Below are positions 55,897 through 63,965 of a stretch of DNA of 64,000 nt, piece by piece (positions within the stretch are counted from its first letter, which is position 1; every line of letters starts with the position of its first letter). Both the position numbers and the translations under genes were made by a program. The notes below the pieces were generated by a model. It was not told where the DNA came from. It did not search any database and saw nothing but the letters and a program-made list of their open reading frames with translations. This DNA is from Amorphoplanes friuliensis DSM 7358 (lineage in GTDB: Bacteria; Actinomycetota; Actinomycetes; Mycobacteriales; Micromonosporaceae): positions 2,146,001 through 2,210,000 of the forward strand of contig NC_022657.1 of the NCBI RefSeq assembly GCF_000494755.1, given 5' to 3'.

Positions 55897-56612
55897 CCCA
55901 ACTTCGGTGAAGTTGGGCTTGGTGGGTCGCTCGGGCGATGGCGAGTCGGCAAGCCCAACATGGTTGAAGTTGGGCCTTTGTGAGCCGTCCGGGCGATGGC
56001 GAGTCGGCGAGCCCAACTTCGGTGAAGTTGGGCTTGGTGGGTCGCTCGGGCGATGGCGAGTCGGCAAGCCCAACATGGTTGAAGTTGGGCCTTTGTGAGC
56101 CGTCCGGGCGATGGCGAGTCGGCGAGCCCAACTTCGTTGAAGTTGGGCCTTGGTGGGCCACGGGCGATGGCGAGTCGGCGAGCCCGACTTCGTTGAAGTT
56201 GGGCCTTGGTGGGCCACGGGCGATGGCGAGTCGGCGAGCCCAACTTCGTTGAAGTTGGGGCTTTGGCGGGCCACTCTCGAGCGATGAGAAGCCGGTAAGC
56301 CCAATATCGGTGAAGTTGGGCCTTTGTGAGCCGTCCGGGCGATGGCCAGCCGGCGAGCCCAACATCGTTGAAGTTGGGCCTTCGTGGGTCACTCGGGCGA
56401 TGGCGAGCAGGCAGGCCCAATATCGGTGAAGTTGGGGCCTTCGTGAGCCGTCCAGGCGATGGCGAGCCGGCTAGCCAACATCGTTGAAGTTGGGCCTTGG
56501 TGGGCCACTCGGCGATGGCGAGTCGGCAACCCCAACTTCGTTGAAGTTGGGCCTTGGAGGGCCACTCGGGCGATGGTGAGTCGGCAACCCCAACATCGTT
56601 GAAGTTGGGCCT
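55897..56612. repeat. Palindromic repeat array 2 (13 tandem units)
   Basis: Units of about 57-58 bp carry a palindrome with the core CCCAACTTC-N3-GAAGTTGGG. The AACTTC-type element lies at 55900, 55957, 56015, 56072, 56130, 56186, 56242, 56303, 56361, 56419, 56477, 56534 and 56592. The left arm varies (AACTTC, AACATG, AACATC, AATATC, GACTTC), while the right arm TGAAGTTGGG is the same in all thirteen. The rest of each unit (TCGGGCGATGGCGAGTCGGC) is conserved, so this is not a CRISPR. The core equals that of repeat field 1. Periods of 56, 57, 58 and 61 bp break any reading frame, so it is non-coding. Confidence 0.92.
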
Positions 56613-56762
56613 TCGTGGGCCACCCGGGCGATAACGAGCCGACAACCCCGTCTCGACCGGGCCGAATCGCAGCACATGCAACTTATGGCCGATACATGCC
56701 GCCCGTGAAGTCAGCCCGGGGACCGTGGTGGGGACCATCCTTGATCAACCACGCTGAGCCGC

Positions 56763-57539
56763 ATGGTCACTCGTAGGGCGCTGTTGCGGGGAACGTTGCT
56801 CACCGTGGGTGGGGCGGCCACGGCTTTTGCCGGGTCGGATCATGTGGAGCATTGGCTGGGCTGGGACAAGCCACCGCTGGGCGGCGGGTACGCCTCAGCA
56901 GCCGACAACCTCAGCGCGGTAGCCCACGGCGGTGTGCAGATCCACTACTTCAAGCCGACCACCGAGAAGCTCGTTGCGCTGACCTTCGACGACGGGCCGC
57001 TGCCGGAGTTCACACCGCGGTTCCTCGACGTGCTCGATGAACTTCGCGCACCGGCCACGTTCTTTCTGGTCGGTAGTCGTCTCGAGGAGCACGCCGGCCT
57101 GGTCCGGGGGAGGCTGGATCGGCACGAGGTGGGCAACCATTCGTGGTCGCACACTGATCTGGCCACACTGGACCTCGCCGCCGCGCGGACCGAGCTGGAA
57201 CGCACCCACGATGCGATCAAGCGCCACACCGGCCGCGAGGCGACACTGCTCCGGCCCCCGTACGGTCACCTGGGCGGGTCGACCGTGCTCGCCGCGGACG
57301 CGATGGGTTACGACATCGCCCTGTGGTCGCAGCAGATGCGGGAGCGGAATTTTGCCGGCGATCCTGCGGCTCAGGCCGAGGATCTGATCGGCACGGTGCG
57401 CCCAGGTTCGATCGTGCTGGCCCATGACGCCGGGGATGCGCGGCGGCTGGTCGCGTTGAAGGCCCTGCCCACGATGATCACTGGCCTTCGCGCGCGCGGC
57501 TACCGTTTTGTGACGGTCACCGAGCTGCTGAACAGTTAG
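56763..57539 (+). CDS. Exported polysaccharide deacetylase
   Basis: A 258-residue NodB-domain protein. An N-terminal export signal with twin arginine (TRRALLRGTLLTVGGAATAF) precedes the domain. TFDDGPLPEFTPRFLD holds the metal/catalytic aspartates, and HEVGNHSWSHTDLATL supplies the metal-binding histidines; RPPYGHLGG and the late histidine in VLAHDAGD complete the set. It likely removes acetyl groups from wall or capsular sugars. The gene ends four bases inside the convergent next gene. Confidence 0.92.
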   Translation: MVTRRALLRGTLLTVGGAATAFAGSDHVEHWLGWDKPPLGGGYASAADNLSAVAHGGVQIHYFKPTTEKLVALTFDDGPLPEFTPRFLDVLDELRAPATFFLVGSRLEEHAGLVRGRLDRHEVGNHSWSHTDLATLDLAAARTELERTHDAIKRHTGREATLLRPPYGHLGGSTVLAADAMGYDIALWSQQMRERNFAGDPAAQAEDLIGTVRPGSIVLAHDAGDARRLVALKALPTMITGLRARGYRFVTVTELLNS

Positions 57540-58003
57540 GACAGCCAGGTGCCGTTGCGCATGAGGGTGCGGTCGGGGATCTCGTTGACCTCGCGCCAGG
57601 CCTGGATGCGGGTCGGGCGCAGGACCAGGTAGACGTAGGTGTTGCCCGTCTCGCGCGGGTCCCAGTCCGTCGCGCCGGCGTAGCCGTCGGCCACCCACGC
57701 CGGCGCGTCGGTGACCGGGAACGACTCCTCCAGCTCGGCGTCGATCATCACGACGTCGCGGGTCGTGCCCAGTGACAGGCGGGCGGTGCCTGTGGCGGCG
57801 AGGTTGGTCATCGTTCGCGTGGGGCCGTCGGAGGCGAGGACGATCCGGTCCCGCAGCCACGCCAGGGTCAGCGGGACCAGGTACGGCTCACCGCCCCGGG
57901 CCGAGGCGGTCGCCACCCAGGCGTCCGCGGTGAACTCCTGCAGCCGGGCGAGGGTGTCGGCCAGCCGCTGGGCGCGGGTGCGGGGTTCCGGAAGTCCGGT
58001 CAT
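57536..58003 (-). CDS. Pyridoxamine 5'-phosphate oxidase-fold protein
   Basis: A 155-residue split-barrel protein with the family pattern ADAWVATASARGGEPYLVPLTLAWL and LAATGTARLSLGTTRDVVMID. Such proteins bind flavin or F420 and are varied in function. ATG 58003 overlaps the stop of the VOC gene (57536-58341 form one transcript). It would be controlled by an ECF41-type promoter upstream of the VOC gene. Confidence 0.88.
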   Translation of the reverse strand: MTGLPEPRTRAQRLADTLARLQEFTADAWVATASARGGEPYLVPLTLAWLRDRIVLASDGPTRTMTNLAATGTARLSLGTTRDVVMIDAELEESFPVTDAPAWVADGYAGATDWDPRETGNTYVYLVLRPTRIQAWREVNEIPDRTLMRNGTWLS

Positions 58004-58341
58004 GACTGCTCGAGGATACCGACGGTGGTGCCGTCCTGGTCGCGTACCGTGGCGATCTTTTTGCCGGCGCCCACGTCCTTGATCTCCTGCAGCTGCTCGG
58101 CGCCCGCCGCGAGGAGAGCGTCGAGCGTGGTGCGGATGTTGTCGACGTGCCAGTACATGATCGGGCCGGCGGTGGTGTCGCCGTTGGGGTCGAGGCCGAC
58201 GTGCTGGCCGCCGGCGGTGAAGCCGACGTAGTACGGCTGGTCGACGTCCGGGGTGACGCCGAGCAGCGTGCCGTAGAGCGTCTTGGCCGCGGTGAGGTCC
58301 TTGACGGGGATGACGATGGTGCCGAGACCCGACGTTGCCAT
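58000..58341 (-). CDS. VOC/glyoxalase family protein
   Basis: A 113-residue single-domain VOC protein with one beta-alpha-beta-beta-beta unit set: GTIVIPVKDLTAAKTLYGTL, QPYYVGFTAGGQHVGLDPNG and VRDQDGTTVGILEQ. Family members act on small molecules or bind antibiotics. It is first in a two-gene minus-strand unit with the PPOX gene, divergent from an ECF sigma gene, with a matching promoter between them. Confidence 0.9.
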   Translation of the reverse strand: MATSGLGTIVIPVKDLTAAKTLYGTLLGVTPDVDQPYYVGFTAGGQHVGLDPNGDTTAGPIMYWHVDNIRTTLDALLAAGAEQLQEIKDVGAGKKIATVRDQDGTTVGILEQS

Positions 58342-58360
58342 GGTGGTGTCCTTCCGGTTG

Positions 58361-58387
58361 TGTCACATCGGGCCCGTGCGGCCCGTC
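58361..58387 (+). promoter_or_regulatory. ECF41-type promoter of the sigma factor gene
   Basis: TGTCACA (58361-58367), a 16-bp spacer and CGTC (58384-58387) match the published ECF41 target consensus TGTCACA-N16-CGTC exactly. It lies 36 bp upstream of the sigma gene's start and would make the sigma factor activate its own gene. Confidence 0.85.
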
Positions 58388-58395
58388 ATGGTGAT

Positions 58396-58422
58396 GACGG
58401 ATGGCGACGGGAAGGTGTGACA
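58396..58422 (-). promoter_or_regulatory. ECF41-type promoter of the VOC-PPOX genes
   Basis: On the minus strand TGTCACA (58422-58416), a 16-bp spacer and CGTC (58399-58396) give a second exact copy of the ECF41 consensus, directed toward the VOC gene. Both promoters together make the unit a self-contained regulon. Confidence 0.85.
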
Positions 58423-58423
58423 A

Positions 58424-59287
58424 GTGAGTGGGATGGATCAGCTGGCGCGGCGTTTCGAGTCCGACCGGCCGCACCTGCGGGCGGTGGCGCAGCGGATGCT
58501 GGGCTCCGCCGCGGAGGCCGACGACGCGGTGCAGGAGGCGTGGCTGAGGTTGAGCCGCAGCGACACGTCGGACGTCGGCAACCTCACCGGCTGGCTCACC
58601 ACCGTCGTGTCCCGCGTCTGCCTCGACATGCTGCGGTCCCGGGCGTCGCGGCGGGAGGAGGACGCGGAACTTCCGGAGACCGCGGCTCCCGACGACGCGC
58701 ATCCCGAGCACGAGGCGCTCGTGGCCGACTCGATCGGGCCGGCGTTGCTGGTGGTGCTGGACACCCTCGCGCCGGGGGAGCGGCTGGCGTTCGTGCTGCA
58801 CGACATGTTCGCGGTGCCGTTCCCGGAGATCGCGGAGATCGTCGGCTGCTCGCCGGCGGCGGCGCGTCAGCTCGCGAGCCGGGCCCGCCGCAAGGTCCAG
58901 GGCCGGGGCGCCAATTCCGGATCCGACCGCACCCGTACGCGCACAGTGGTCGAAGCCTTCCTGGCGGCGTCGCGGGGCGGCGACTTCGCGGCCCTGCTGG
59001 CGTTGCTCGATCCCGACGTTGTCCTGCACGCGGACGACGCCGCGGTGCGCACCGGGGCGACCGCGGTGCTGCGTGGCGCGAGTGCGGTGGCCGAGACGTT
59101 CTCCGGGCGGGCGCAGGGCGCGAAGCTGGCGTTCCTCGACGGCACAGCAGGCCTGCTCTGGGCGCCGGGCGGTACGCCGCGGGTCGCCTTCGCCTTCACC
59201 GTCGCGGCGGACGGGCGCATCACCGGCATCGAGCTGATCGCCGACGCGGCCGACCTGGCGGCGATGGACGTGCAAAGGGTGCCGTGA
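58424..59287 (+). CDS. ECF41-like RNA polymerase sigma factor with SnoaL-type C-terminus
   Basis: A 287-residue sigma factor: region 2 (about residues 10-75, AEADDAVQEAWLRLSRS), region 4 (about 110-165, PFPEIAEIVGCSPAAARQLASRARR) and a C-terminal SnoaL-like extension (about 175-280). That extension regulates ECF41 sigma factors in place of an anti-sigma factor. The linker WLPEP motif of typical members reads ELPET here, so it is a divergent member. GTG 58424 has GGAAGG upstream; ATG 58433 is the alternative. Both promoters next to it match the ECF41 target. Confidence 0.88.
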   Translation: MSGMDQLARRFESDRPHLRAVAQRMLGSAAEADDAVQEAWLRLSRSDTSDVGNLTGWLTTVVSRVCLDMLRSRASRREEDAELPETAAPDDAHPEHEALVADSIGPALLVVLDTLAPGERLAFVLHDMFAVPFPEIAEIVGCSPAAARQLASRARRKVQGRGANSGSDRTRTRTVVEAFLAASRGGDFAALLALLDPDVVLHADDAAVRTGATAVLRGASAVAETFSGRAQGAKLAFLDGTAGLLWAPGGTPRVAFAFTVAADGRITGIELIADAADLAAMDVQRVP

Positions 59288-59305
59288 TCAGCGACCACGG
59301 CACCC
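59277..59305. terminator. Hairpin terminator between convergent genes
   Basis: GGGTGCCGTG (59277-59286) pairs perfectly with CACGGCACCC (59296-59305) across a nine-base loop. It overlaps the sigma gene's stop codon and lies just beyond the stop of the convergent synthetase gene, so it can serve both. Confidence 0.75.
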
Positions 59306-59316
59306 GTTGCTGCGAC

Positions 59317-61140
59317 TTACATCTGGACGAGGCTGCCGGCGTACATCTCGTCGATCTGGGTGGCGAAGTTGGTCTCCACGCTGCGGCGCTTGATCTTCAT
59401 CGACGGGGTGATCTCGCCGTGCTCGATGGTGAGGTCGCGGGGGAGGATCGTGAACTTCTTGATGGTCTCCCAGCGGTTCAGCTTGCCGTTGAGCTCCTCG
59501 ATGTAACCGGCGATCAGCGCCTGCGTCTCCGGCGCCGTCACGATCTGCTCGTAGCTCTTGCCGGCCAGAGGCCCGCCGGCCGCCCAGCCCGCGATCGCGT
59601 CCTCGTCGAGCGAGACCAGCATGGTGACGAAGTTGCGGGCCTGACCGACCACGACCGCCTGTGAGGTGTACGGGCAGACGGCCTTGAACATGCCCTCGAT
59701 CGCGGACGGGGCGATGTACTTGCCGCCGGACGTCTTGACGAGGTCCTTCTTGCGGTCGGTGATCTTGAGGAAGCCCTCGCTGTCGAGCTCGCCGATGTCG
59801 CCGGTCCGGAAGAAGCCGTCCTCGGTGAACGACTCCGCGGTCTCCTTGGGGAGGTTGTGGTACCCGCGCATGACCGGGGCGCCGCGCAGCAGGATCTCGC
59901 CGTCGCTGTCGATGCGGCACTCGAGGTCACCGAGGGGCTGACCGACCGAGCCGATCTTGAGCTTGCCGAGGCGGTTGACGAAGTTGGCCGCGCTCGACTC
60001 GGTGAGGCCGTAGCCCTCCATGATCGGGAGGTTGGCCGCTGCGAAGAACTCGGCGATGTCGCGGCTCAGCGGGGCCGAACCGGAGACGAGGACCCGCAGG
60101 CGGCCGCCGAGGCGCTGCTGGAGCTTGCTGAAGACCAGCTTCTCCGCGACGGCGAACTTGGCCTTGAGCACTCCGCCGACGGGCTTGCCGGCCTGCTCGA
60201 GGGCGACCTTCTCCTTGCCGACACCGACGGCCCAGCCGAAGATCTTGGCCTTGGCGCCGCCGGCACCGAGCGCCGTGGTGACGGTCTTGTTGTAGACCTT
60301 CTCGAAGATGCGGGGGGCCGCGCACATCAGCGTCGGCTGGACCACCGACAGCATGTCGACGAGCTTGTCGACGCGGCCGTCGACGTACGTCGGCACACCC
60401 ACGTGCAGGATGCCGCAGAGCAGCGTCTTGCCGAACGAGTGCGACAGCGGCAGCCACAGGTACTGCAGGTCGGAGGACTCGAAGAGCCCCAGGCCCGCCT
60501 GCGCCACACCTTCCCAGGTCCAGCCGCGGTGCAGCAGCTGCACACCCTTGGGCCGGCCGGTCGTTCCCGAGGTGTAGATCAGGGTCGCGATGTGGTCGGG
60601 GCCGACGGTCTCGACGATGCGCTCGACCAGGTCGGGCTGCTGGGCGAGGGCGGCCCGGCCGCGCTCCTCCAGCTCGGCCAGCGTCAGCTGCGGCGGTGTC
60701 GCGTTCGCGTCGGCCAGGCCGTCGATCAGGATGACGTGGGTGACCTCGGTGTCGGCACCGGAGATCTTCAACGCCTGCTGGGGGTTCTCCGCGACCAGGA
60801 TCTTCGAGCCGGAGTCGACGACGATGTAGGCCGCGTCCTCGGGTTCGGTGGTCGGGTAGACCGTGGTGGTCGCCGCACCGGCGCAGTTGATGCCGAGGTC
60901 CACCAGCACCCACTCGAGGCGTGTGCCCGAGAGGATGGAGACCCGGTCCTCGAGACCCACGCCCAGCCCGGCGAGGCCCGCGGCGATCGCGCTGGCGCGC
61001 TCGCCGACCTGGGACCACGTGAGCCAGGTGATCGCGGTGTCGTCCGCATTCGGTACGGCGAACGCCTGACCGTTCGGGGTCGCCCGCACACGTTGCAGGA
61101 ACATGTCCGGAATCGACCGGTAGGGAACCTCGAGAGCCAT
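59317..61140 (-). CDS. Long-chain acyl-CoA synthetase (AMP-forming)
   Basis: A 607-residue ANL-superfamily enzyme. The AMP-binding motif YTSGTTGRPKG lies at about residues 189-199, GYGLTESSA in the middle, and DGFFRTGDIGELDSEGFLKITDRKKDLVKTSGGK close to the end, with the lysine region IKRRSVETNFATQID at the tail. It activates fatty acids to acyl-CoA; full-length FadD15-like members are common in actinobacteria. Start at ATG 61140. Its upstream region is a 320-bp intergenic interval shared with the subtilase gene. Confidence 0.93.
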   Translation of the reverse strand: MALEVPYRSIPDMFLQRVRATPNGQAFAVPNADDTAITWLTWSQVGERASAIAAGLAGLGVGLEDRVSILSGTRLEWVLVDLGINCAGAATTTVYPTTEPEDAAYIVVDSGSKILVAENPQQALKISGADTEVTHVILIDGLADANATPPQLTLAELEERGRAALAQQPDLVERIVETVGPDHIATLIYTSGTTGRPKGVQLLHRGWTWEGVAQAGLGLFESSDLQYLWLPLSHSFGKTLLCGILHVGVPTYVDGRVDKLVDMLSVVQPTLMCAAPRIFEKVYNKTVTTALGAGGAKAKIFGWAVGVGKEKVALEQAGKPVGGVLKAKFAVAEKLVFSKLQQRLGGRLRVLVSGSAPLSRDIAEFFAAANLPIMEGYGLTESSAANFVNRLGKLKIGSVGQPLGDLECRIDSDGEILLRGAPVMRGYHNLPKETAESFTEDGFFRTGDIGELDSEGFLKITDRKKDLVKTSGGKYIAPSAIEGMFKAVCPYTSQAVVVGQARNFVTMLVSLDEDAIAGWAAGGPLAGKSYEQIVTAPETQALIAGYIEELNGKLNRWETIKKFTILPRDLTIEHGEITPSMKIKRRSVETNFATQIDEMYAGSLVQM

Positions 61141-61460
61141 CGGGCGCCGCCTCTTTGCGTCTATGGGGGGAGTGGTGTGACAGCTGTGTTACCGCAGGGT
61201 ATTGCCATGAAGTCGCGAGGGCCAGAGCCACCCGGCCGGTGCTCTCCGTTCGCCCTCGGAGTGACCTGCACGACAATCCTAGCCGCGCGCGTGCGGGCGC
61301 CCGCGGAAGCGTCGCCGTCGCCGCAGTGCCGGGCGACCGTGCCAACAGTGTTAACAATTCTTGGTATGGCCCAATCGATATAGAAGGTCGTCGACGTTTG
61401 GCCTTAATCTCAGGTGTCAACGGACGCGTTCCGGTCCGGCAGGCGCGAGAGAGGAACAGC
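61141..61460. other. 320-bp divergent intergenic region
   Basis: It lies between the divergent synthetase and subtilase genes. An AT-rich stretch near 61345-61385 (with TTAACAATTC and CGATATAGA) stands out in GC-rich DNA and is the likeliest promoter region for the protease, but I cannot fit a -35/-10 pair with good spacing. Confidence 0.35.
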
Positions 61461-62660
61461 ATGGCGATTCGACGCCCCCGAAACGGCCGGTTCCTGGCCG
61501 TCACTCTGCTCGTCGTGGCGACGACCACGACCGCGACCGTGACACCCGCGATGGCGGCACCCGCCACCGGTCAGATCAAGCTCGCCGGTACGGCCGACGC
61601 GATCGCCGGCAGCTACATCGTGGTCCTGAAGGACAGCGCGGCCGGCAAGGCCTCGCGGGTCGCCGACAGGTCGGCCGACCTGGCCGACGGCTACGGCGCG
61701 AAGGTCAAGCAGACCTTCGGGTCGGCCCTCAACGGCTTCGAGGCCAGCATGAGCGAGTCCGCGGCCAAGCGGCTCGCGGCCGACCCGAGCGTCGCCTACG
61801 TCGAGCAGAACCAGCGGGTGTCGCTGCTCGTCACACAGAACAACGCCACCTGGGGCATCGACCGCATCGACCAGAAGGCGCGGCCGCTGAGCACCACGTA
61901 CACGTACAACGTGACCGCGAGCAACGTGACCGCGTACATCATCGACACCGGCATCAAGTACACGCACAACGACTTCGGGGGCCGGGCCCGCTTCGGGTAC
62001 GACGCGGTCGGCTCGGGCGGCGTGGACTGCAACGGTCACGGCACGCACGTCGCCGGCACGGTCGGTGGCACCACGTACGGCGTCGCCAAGGCCGTCAAGC
62101 TCGTCGGTGTCCGGGTGCTCAACTGCTCCGGCAGCGGCACCAACGCGGGTGTCATCGCCGGTGTCAACTGGGTCACCCAGAACGCCGTCAAGCCCGCCGT
62201 GGCCAACATGAGCCTCGGTGGCGGCGCCAGCTCCGCCCTCGACAGCGCCGTGTCGAACTCCATCAACTCGGGTGTCACGTACGCCCTCGCGGCCGGCAAC
62301 TCGAGCGCGAACGCCTGCAACTCCTCGCCGGCCCGCGTCGCCTCGGCCATCACCGTCGGCGCGACCACGAGCACCGACGCCAAGGCGTCGTACTCGAACT
62401 ACGGCACCTGCCTCGACATCTTCGCGCCGGGCTCGTCGATCACCTCGGCCTGGTACTCGAGCAACAGCGCCACCAACACGATCAGCGGCACGTCGATGGC
62501 GTCCCCGCACGTCGCCGGCGCCGCGGCGCTGGTCCTCTCCGCCAACACGGGCTTCAGCCCGGCCCAGGTGCGCGAAAACCTGGTCAACCGCGCCGTCACC
62601 GGTGTGGTCACCAGCCCGGGCAGCGGCTCCCCGAACCGCCTGCTCTACGTCGGCCCCTGA
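61461..62660 (+). CDS. Secreted subtilisin-like serine protease (S8)
   Basis: A 399-residue exported protease. A signal peptide (about residues 1-32) is followed by an Inhibitor_I9 propeptide (about 47-120, SYIVVLKDSAAGK) and an S8 catalytic domain. The triad is D162 in YIIDTGIKYTHNDF, H193 in GHGTHVAGTVGG and S345 in GTSMASPHVAGAAALVL. The family is that of proteinase K-like S8 proteases. ATG 61461 has GAGAGG nearby. A strong hairpin follows the gene. Confidence 0.95.
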   Translation: MAIRRPRNGRFLAVTLLVVATTTTATVTPAMAAPATGQIKLAGTADAIAGSYIVVLKDSAAGKASRVADRSADLADGYGAKVKQTFGSALNGFEASMSESAAKRLAADPSVAYVEQNQRVSLLVTQNNATWGIDRIDQKARPLSTTYTYNVTASNVTAYIIDTGIKYTHNDFGGRARFGYDAVGSGGVDCNGHGTHVAGTVGGTTYGVAKAVKLVGVRVLNCSGSGTNAGVIAGVNWVTQNAVKPAVANMSLGGGASSALDSAVSNSINSGVTYALAAGNSSANACNSSPARVASAITVGATTSTDAKASYSNYGTCLDIFAPGSSITSAWYSSNSATNTISGTSMASPHVAGAAALVLSANTGFSPAQVRENLVNRAVTGVVTSPGSGSPNRLLYVGP

Positions 62661-62690
62661 CCTTCCTGAAACACAGCTCCCTGACACACC

Positions 62691-62722
62691 AGGATCCCCG
62701 GACCGCCAGGTCCGGGGATCCT
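62691..62722. terminator. Hairpin terminator after the subtilase gene
   Basis: AGGATCCCCGGAC pairs perfectly over 13 bp with GTCCGGGGATCCT across a six-base loop. It lies 30 bases after the protease stop and 18 bases beyond the stop of the convergent PepSY gene, so it may serve both. Confidence 0.85.
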
Positions 62723-62739
62723 CCCTTTCCGGTACGGCG

Positions 62740-63144
62740 TCAGTCGTCGTCGCGCTCGCTCCGGTGGCGCAGCACGTCACCCGTGGTGCGGTCGACGTCG
62801 ATGTCGTGCTCGATCGCGCCCTTCTGCACCTCGATGTCCCAGACCGCGCGGCCGTGCTCGGTCTCGCGCTCCACATCGGTCACGCGGCCCCCACCAGCCG
62901 CCTTGATCGCGATCGCCTTCGCGTCGCCGAGGCTGATGGCCGCGGAAGAGGACGGCGACGGCTCCCTGGTGGGCGCCGTTGAGGACGGGAAGGACGACGG
63001 CGACGGTGCGGCCACCACGTCCCCGTCGGGCAGCATCTCGACGCCCGGCGGGTCGTCGGTGCCCGCGGCGAGGGCGGTGCCGCCGATCGCGAGTGCGGCA
63101 ACCGTGCCGGCGGCGAGGGCAGTGACAGTGCGAAGCCTAATCAT
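62740..63144 (-). CDS. Exported PepSY domain protein
   Basis: A 134-residue exported protein. A signal sequence (MIRLRTVTALAAGTVAALA, about residues 1-26) is followed by a Ser/Pro linker and one PepSY domain (about 68-130: AKAIAIKAAGGGRVTDVERE and IDVDRTTGDVLRHR). PepSY domains often inhibit or chaperone proteases, which fits the convergent neighbour, a secreted subtilase. Start ATG 63144 is preferred as it begins the signal peptide. Confidence 0.85.
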   Translation of the reverse strand: MIRLRTVTALAAGTVAALAIGGTALAAGTDDPPGVEMLPDGDVVAAPSPSSFPSSTAPTREPSPSSSAAISLGDAKAIAIKAAGGGRVTDVERETEHGRAVWDIEVQKGAIEHDIDVDRTTGDVLRHRSERDDD

Positions 63145-63233
63145 CGTGAGAACCTCCGGTGTCGTGGAACGTTGACACCGATACGTTCGCGCTCCGCGCA
63201 CCATGGCTGCGCTGTGTGATTGCTAAGGACGGG

Positions 63234-63965
63234 TTAAAGCCGGTAGACCGACACGTGGTCGGTGCTGGCGGCGTCGAAGGGCGCCCGCTCCCAGCCGGCG
63301 TACCGGGCCTCGAGGTGCAGGCCGGCCTGCTCGGCGAGACGGTCGATCTGCTCGGGCCACAGGTAGCTCATCCCGAACGGCTCCAGGCGGACACCGGCGG
63401 CCGAGAACGTCACGTTCTGCCGGACGAACGTCTGCGCCGCCCGGTCGTAGCGGTGCATCCGGAACGACGCCGAGTCCTCGGTCACGTGCCGCACCTGGGG
63501 TTGCGCCTCGTCGCGTTCGAAGTCGGCGAGGTTCGGCACGAATGCCTCGATGACAAACGCACCACCGGGGGCGAGCACCCGCGCCACGTTGCGGAAGCAG
63601 TCCGCCTGCCGTTGGGCGTCGACCAGGTTGAAGAGCGTGTTGAAGACCAGATAGGCCAGCGTGTAGGGCCCGCGGACCCCGACGTCGGCCATGTCGCCGA
63701 TGACCACCGGCAGGTCCGCGCCGCCCGGCTTGGCCCGCAGCTTCTCGACCATCTCCGGGGAGCCCTCGACACCTTCGACGGCGATGCCGCGCGCGGCCAG
63801 GGGCAGCGCCACCCGGCCCGTGCCGATGGCCAGCTCCAGCACGGGACCATGGCCGGCCATCCCGGCCAGGAAGTCCACGGCGCGCGCCGGATCCGGGTTG
63901 CTCGTGGCGTCGTACTGCGCCGCCCACTGCCGGCCGAACAGCCCGGGATCGTTGAACATCGACAT
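63234..63965 (-). CDS. Class I SAM-dependent methyltransferase
   Basis: A 243-residue methyltransferase. The SAM-binding motif PVLELAIGTGRVALPLAARG lies near residue 41, followed by GVEGSPEMVEKLR and the NTLFNLVDAQRQ region that lines the substrate pocket. The substrate cannot be read from the sequence. Start ATG 63965 lies 35 bases from the window edge. Confidence 0.88.
   Translation of the reverse strand: MSMFNDPGLFGRQWAAQYDATSNPDPARAVDFLAGMAGHGPVLELAIGTGRVALPLAARGIAVEGVEGSPEMVEKLRAKPGGADLPVVIGDMADVGVRGPYTLAYLVFNTLFNLVDAQRQADCFRNVARVLAPGGAFVIEAFVPNLADFERDEAQPQVRHVTEDSASFRMHRYDRAAQTFVRQNVTFSAAGVRLEPFGMSYLWPEQIDRLAEQAGLHLEARYAGWERAPFDAASTDHVSVYRL

Noticed and set aside
55897..56612. Possible CRISPR array
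   Set aside because: The sequence between palindromes is nearly identical in every unit, whereas CRISPR spacers differ. No cas genes nearby.
55818..56738. 306-codon minus-strand frame across array 2 (PNFNEVGLADSPSP repeats)
   Set aside because: It is the translation of the tandem palindromes; the repeat period varies from 56 to 61 bp and several overlapping frames are equally open, so coding is unlikely.
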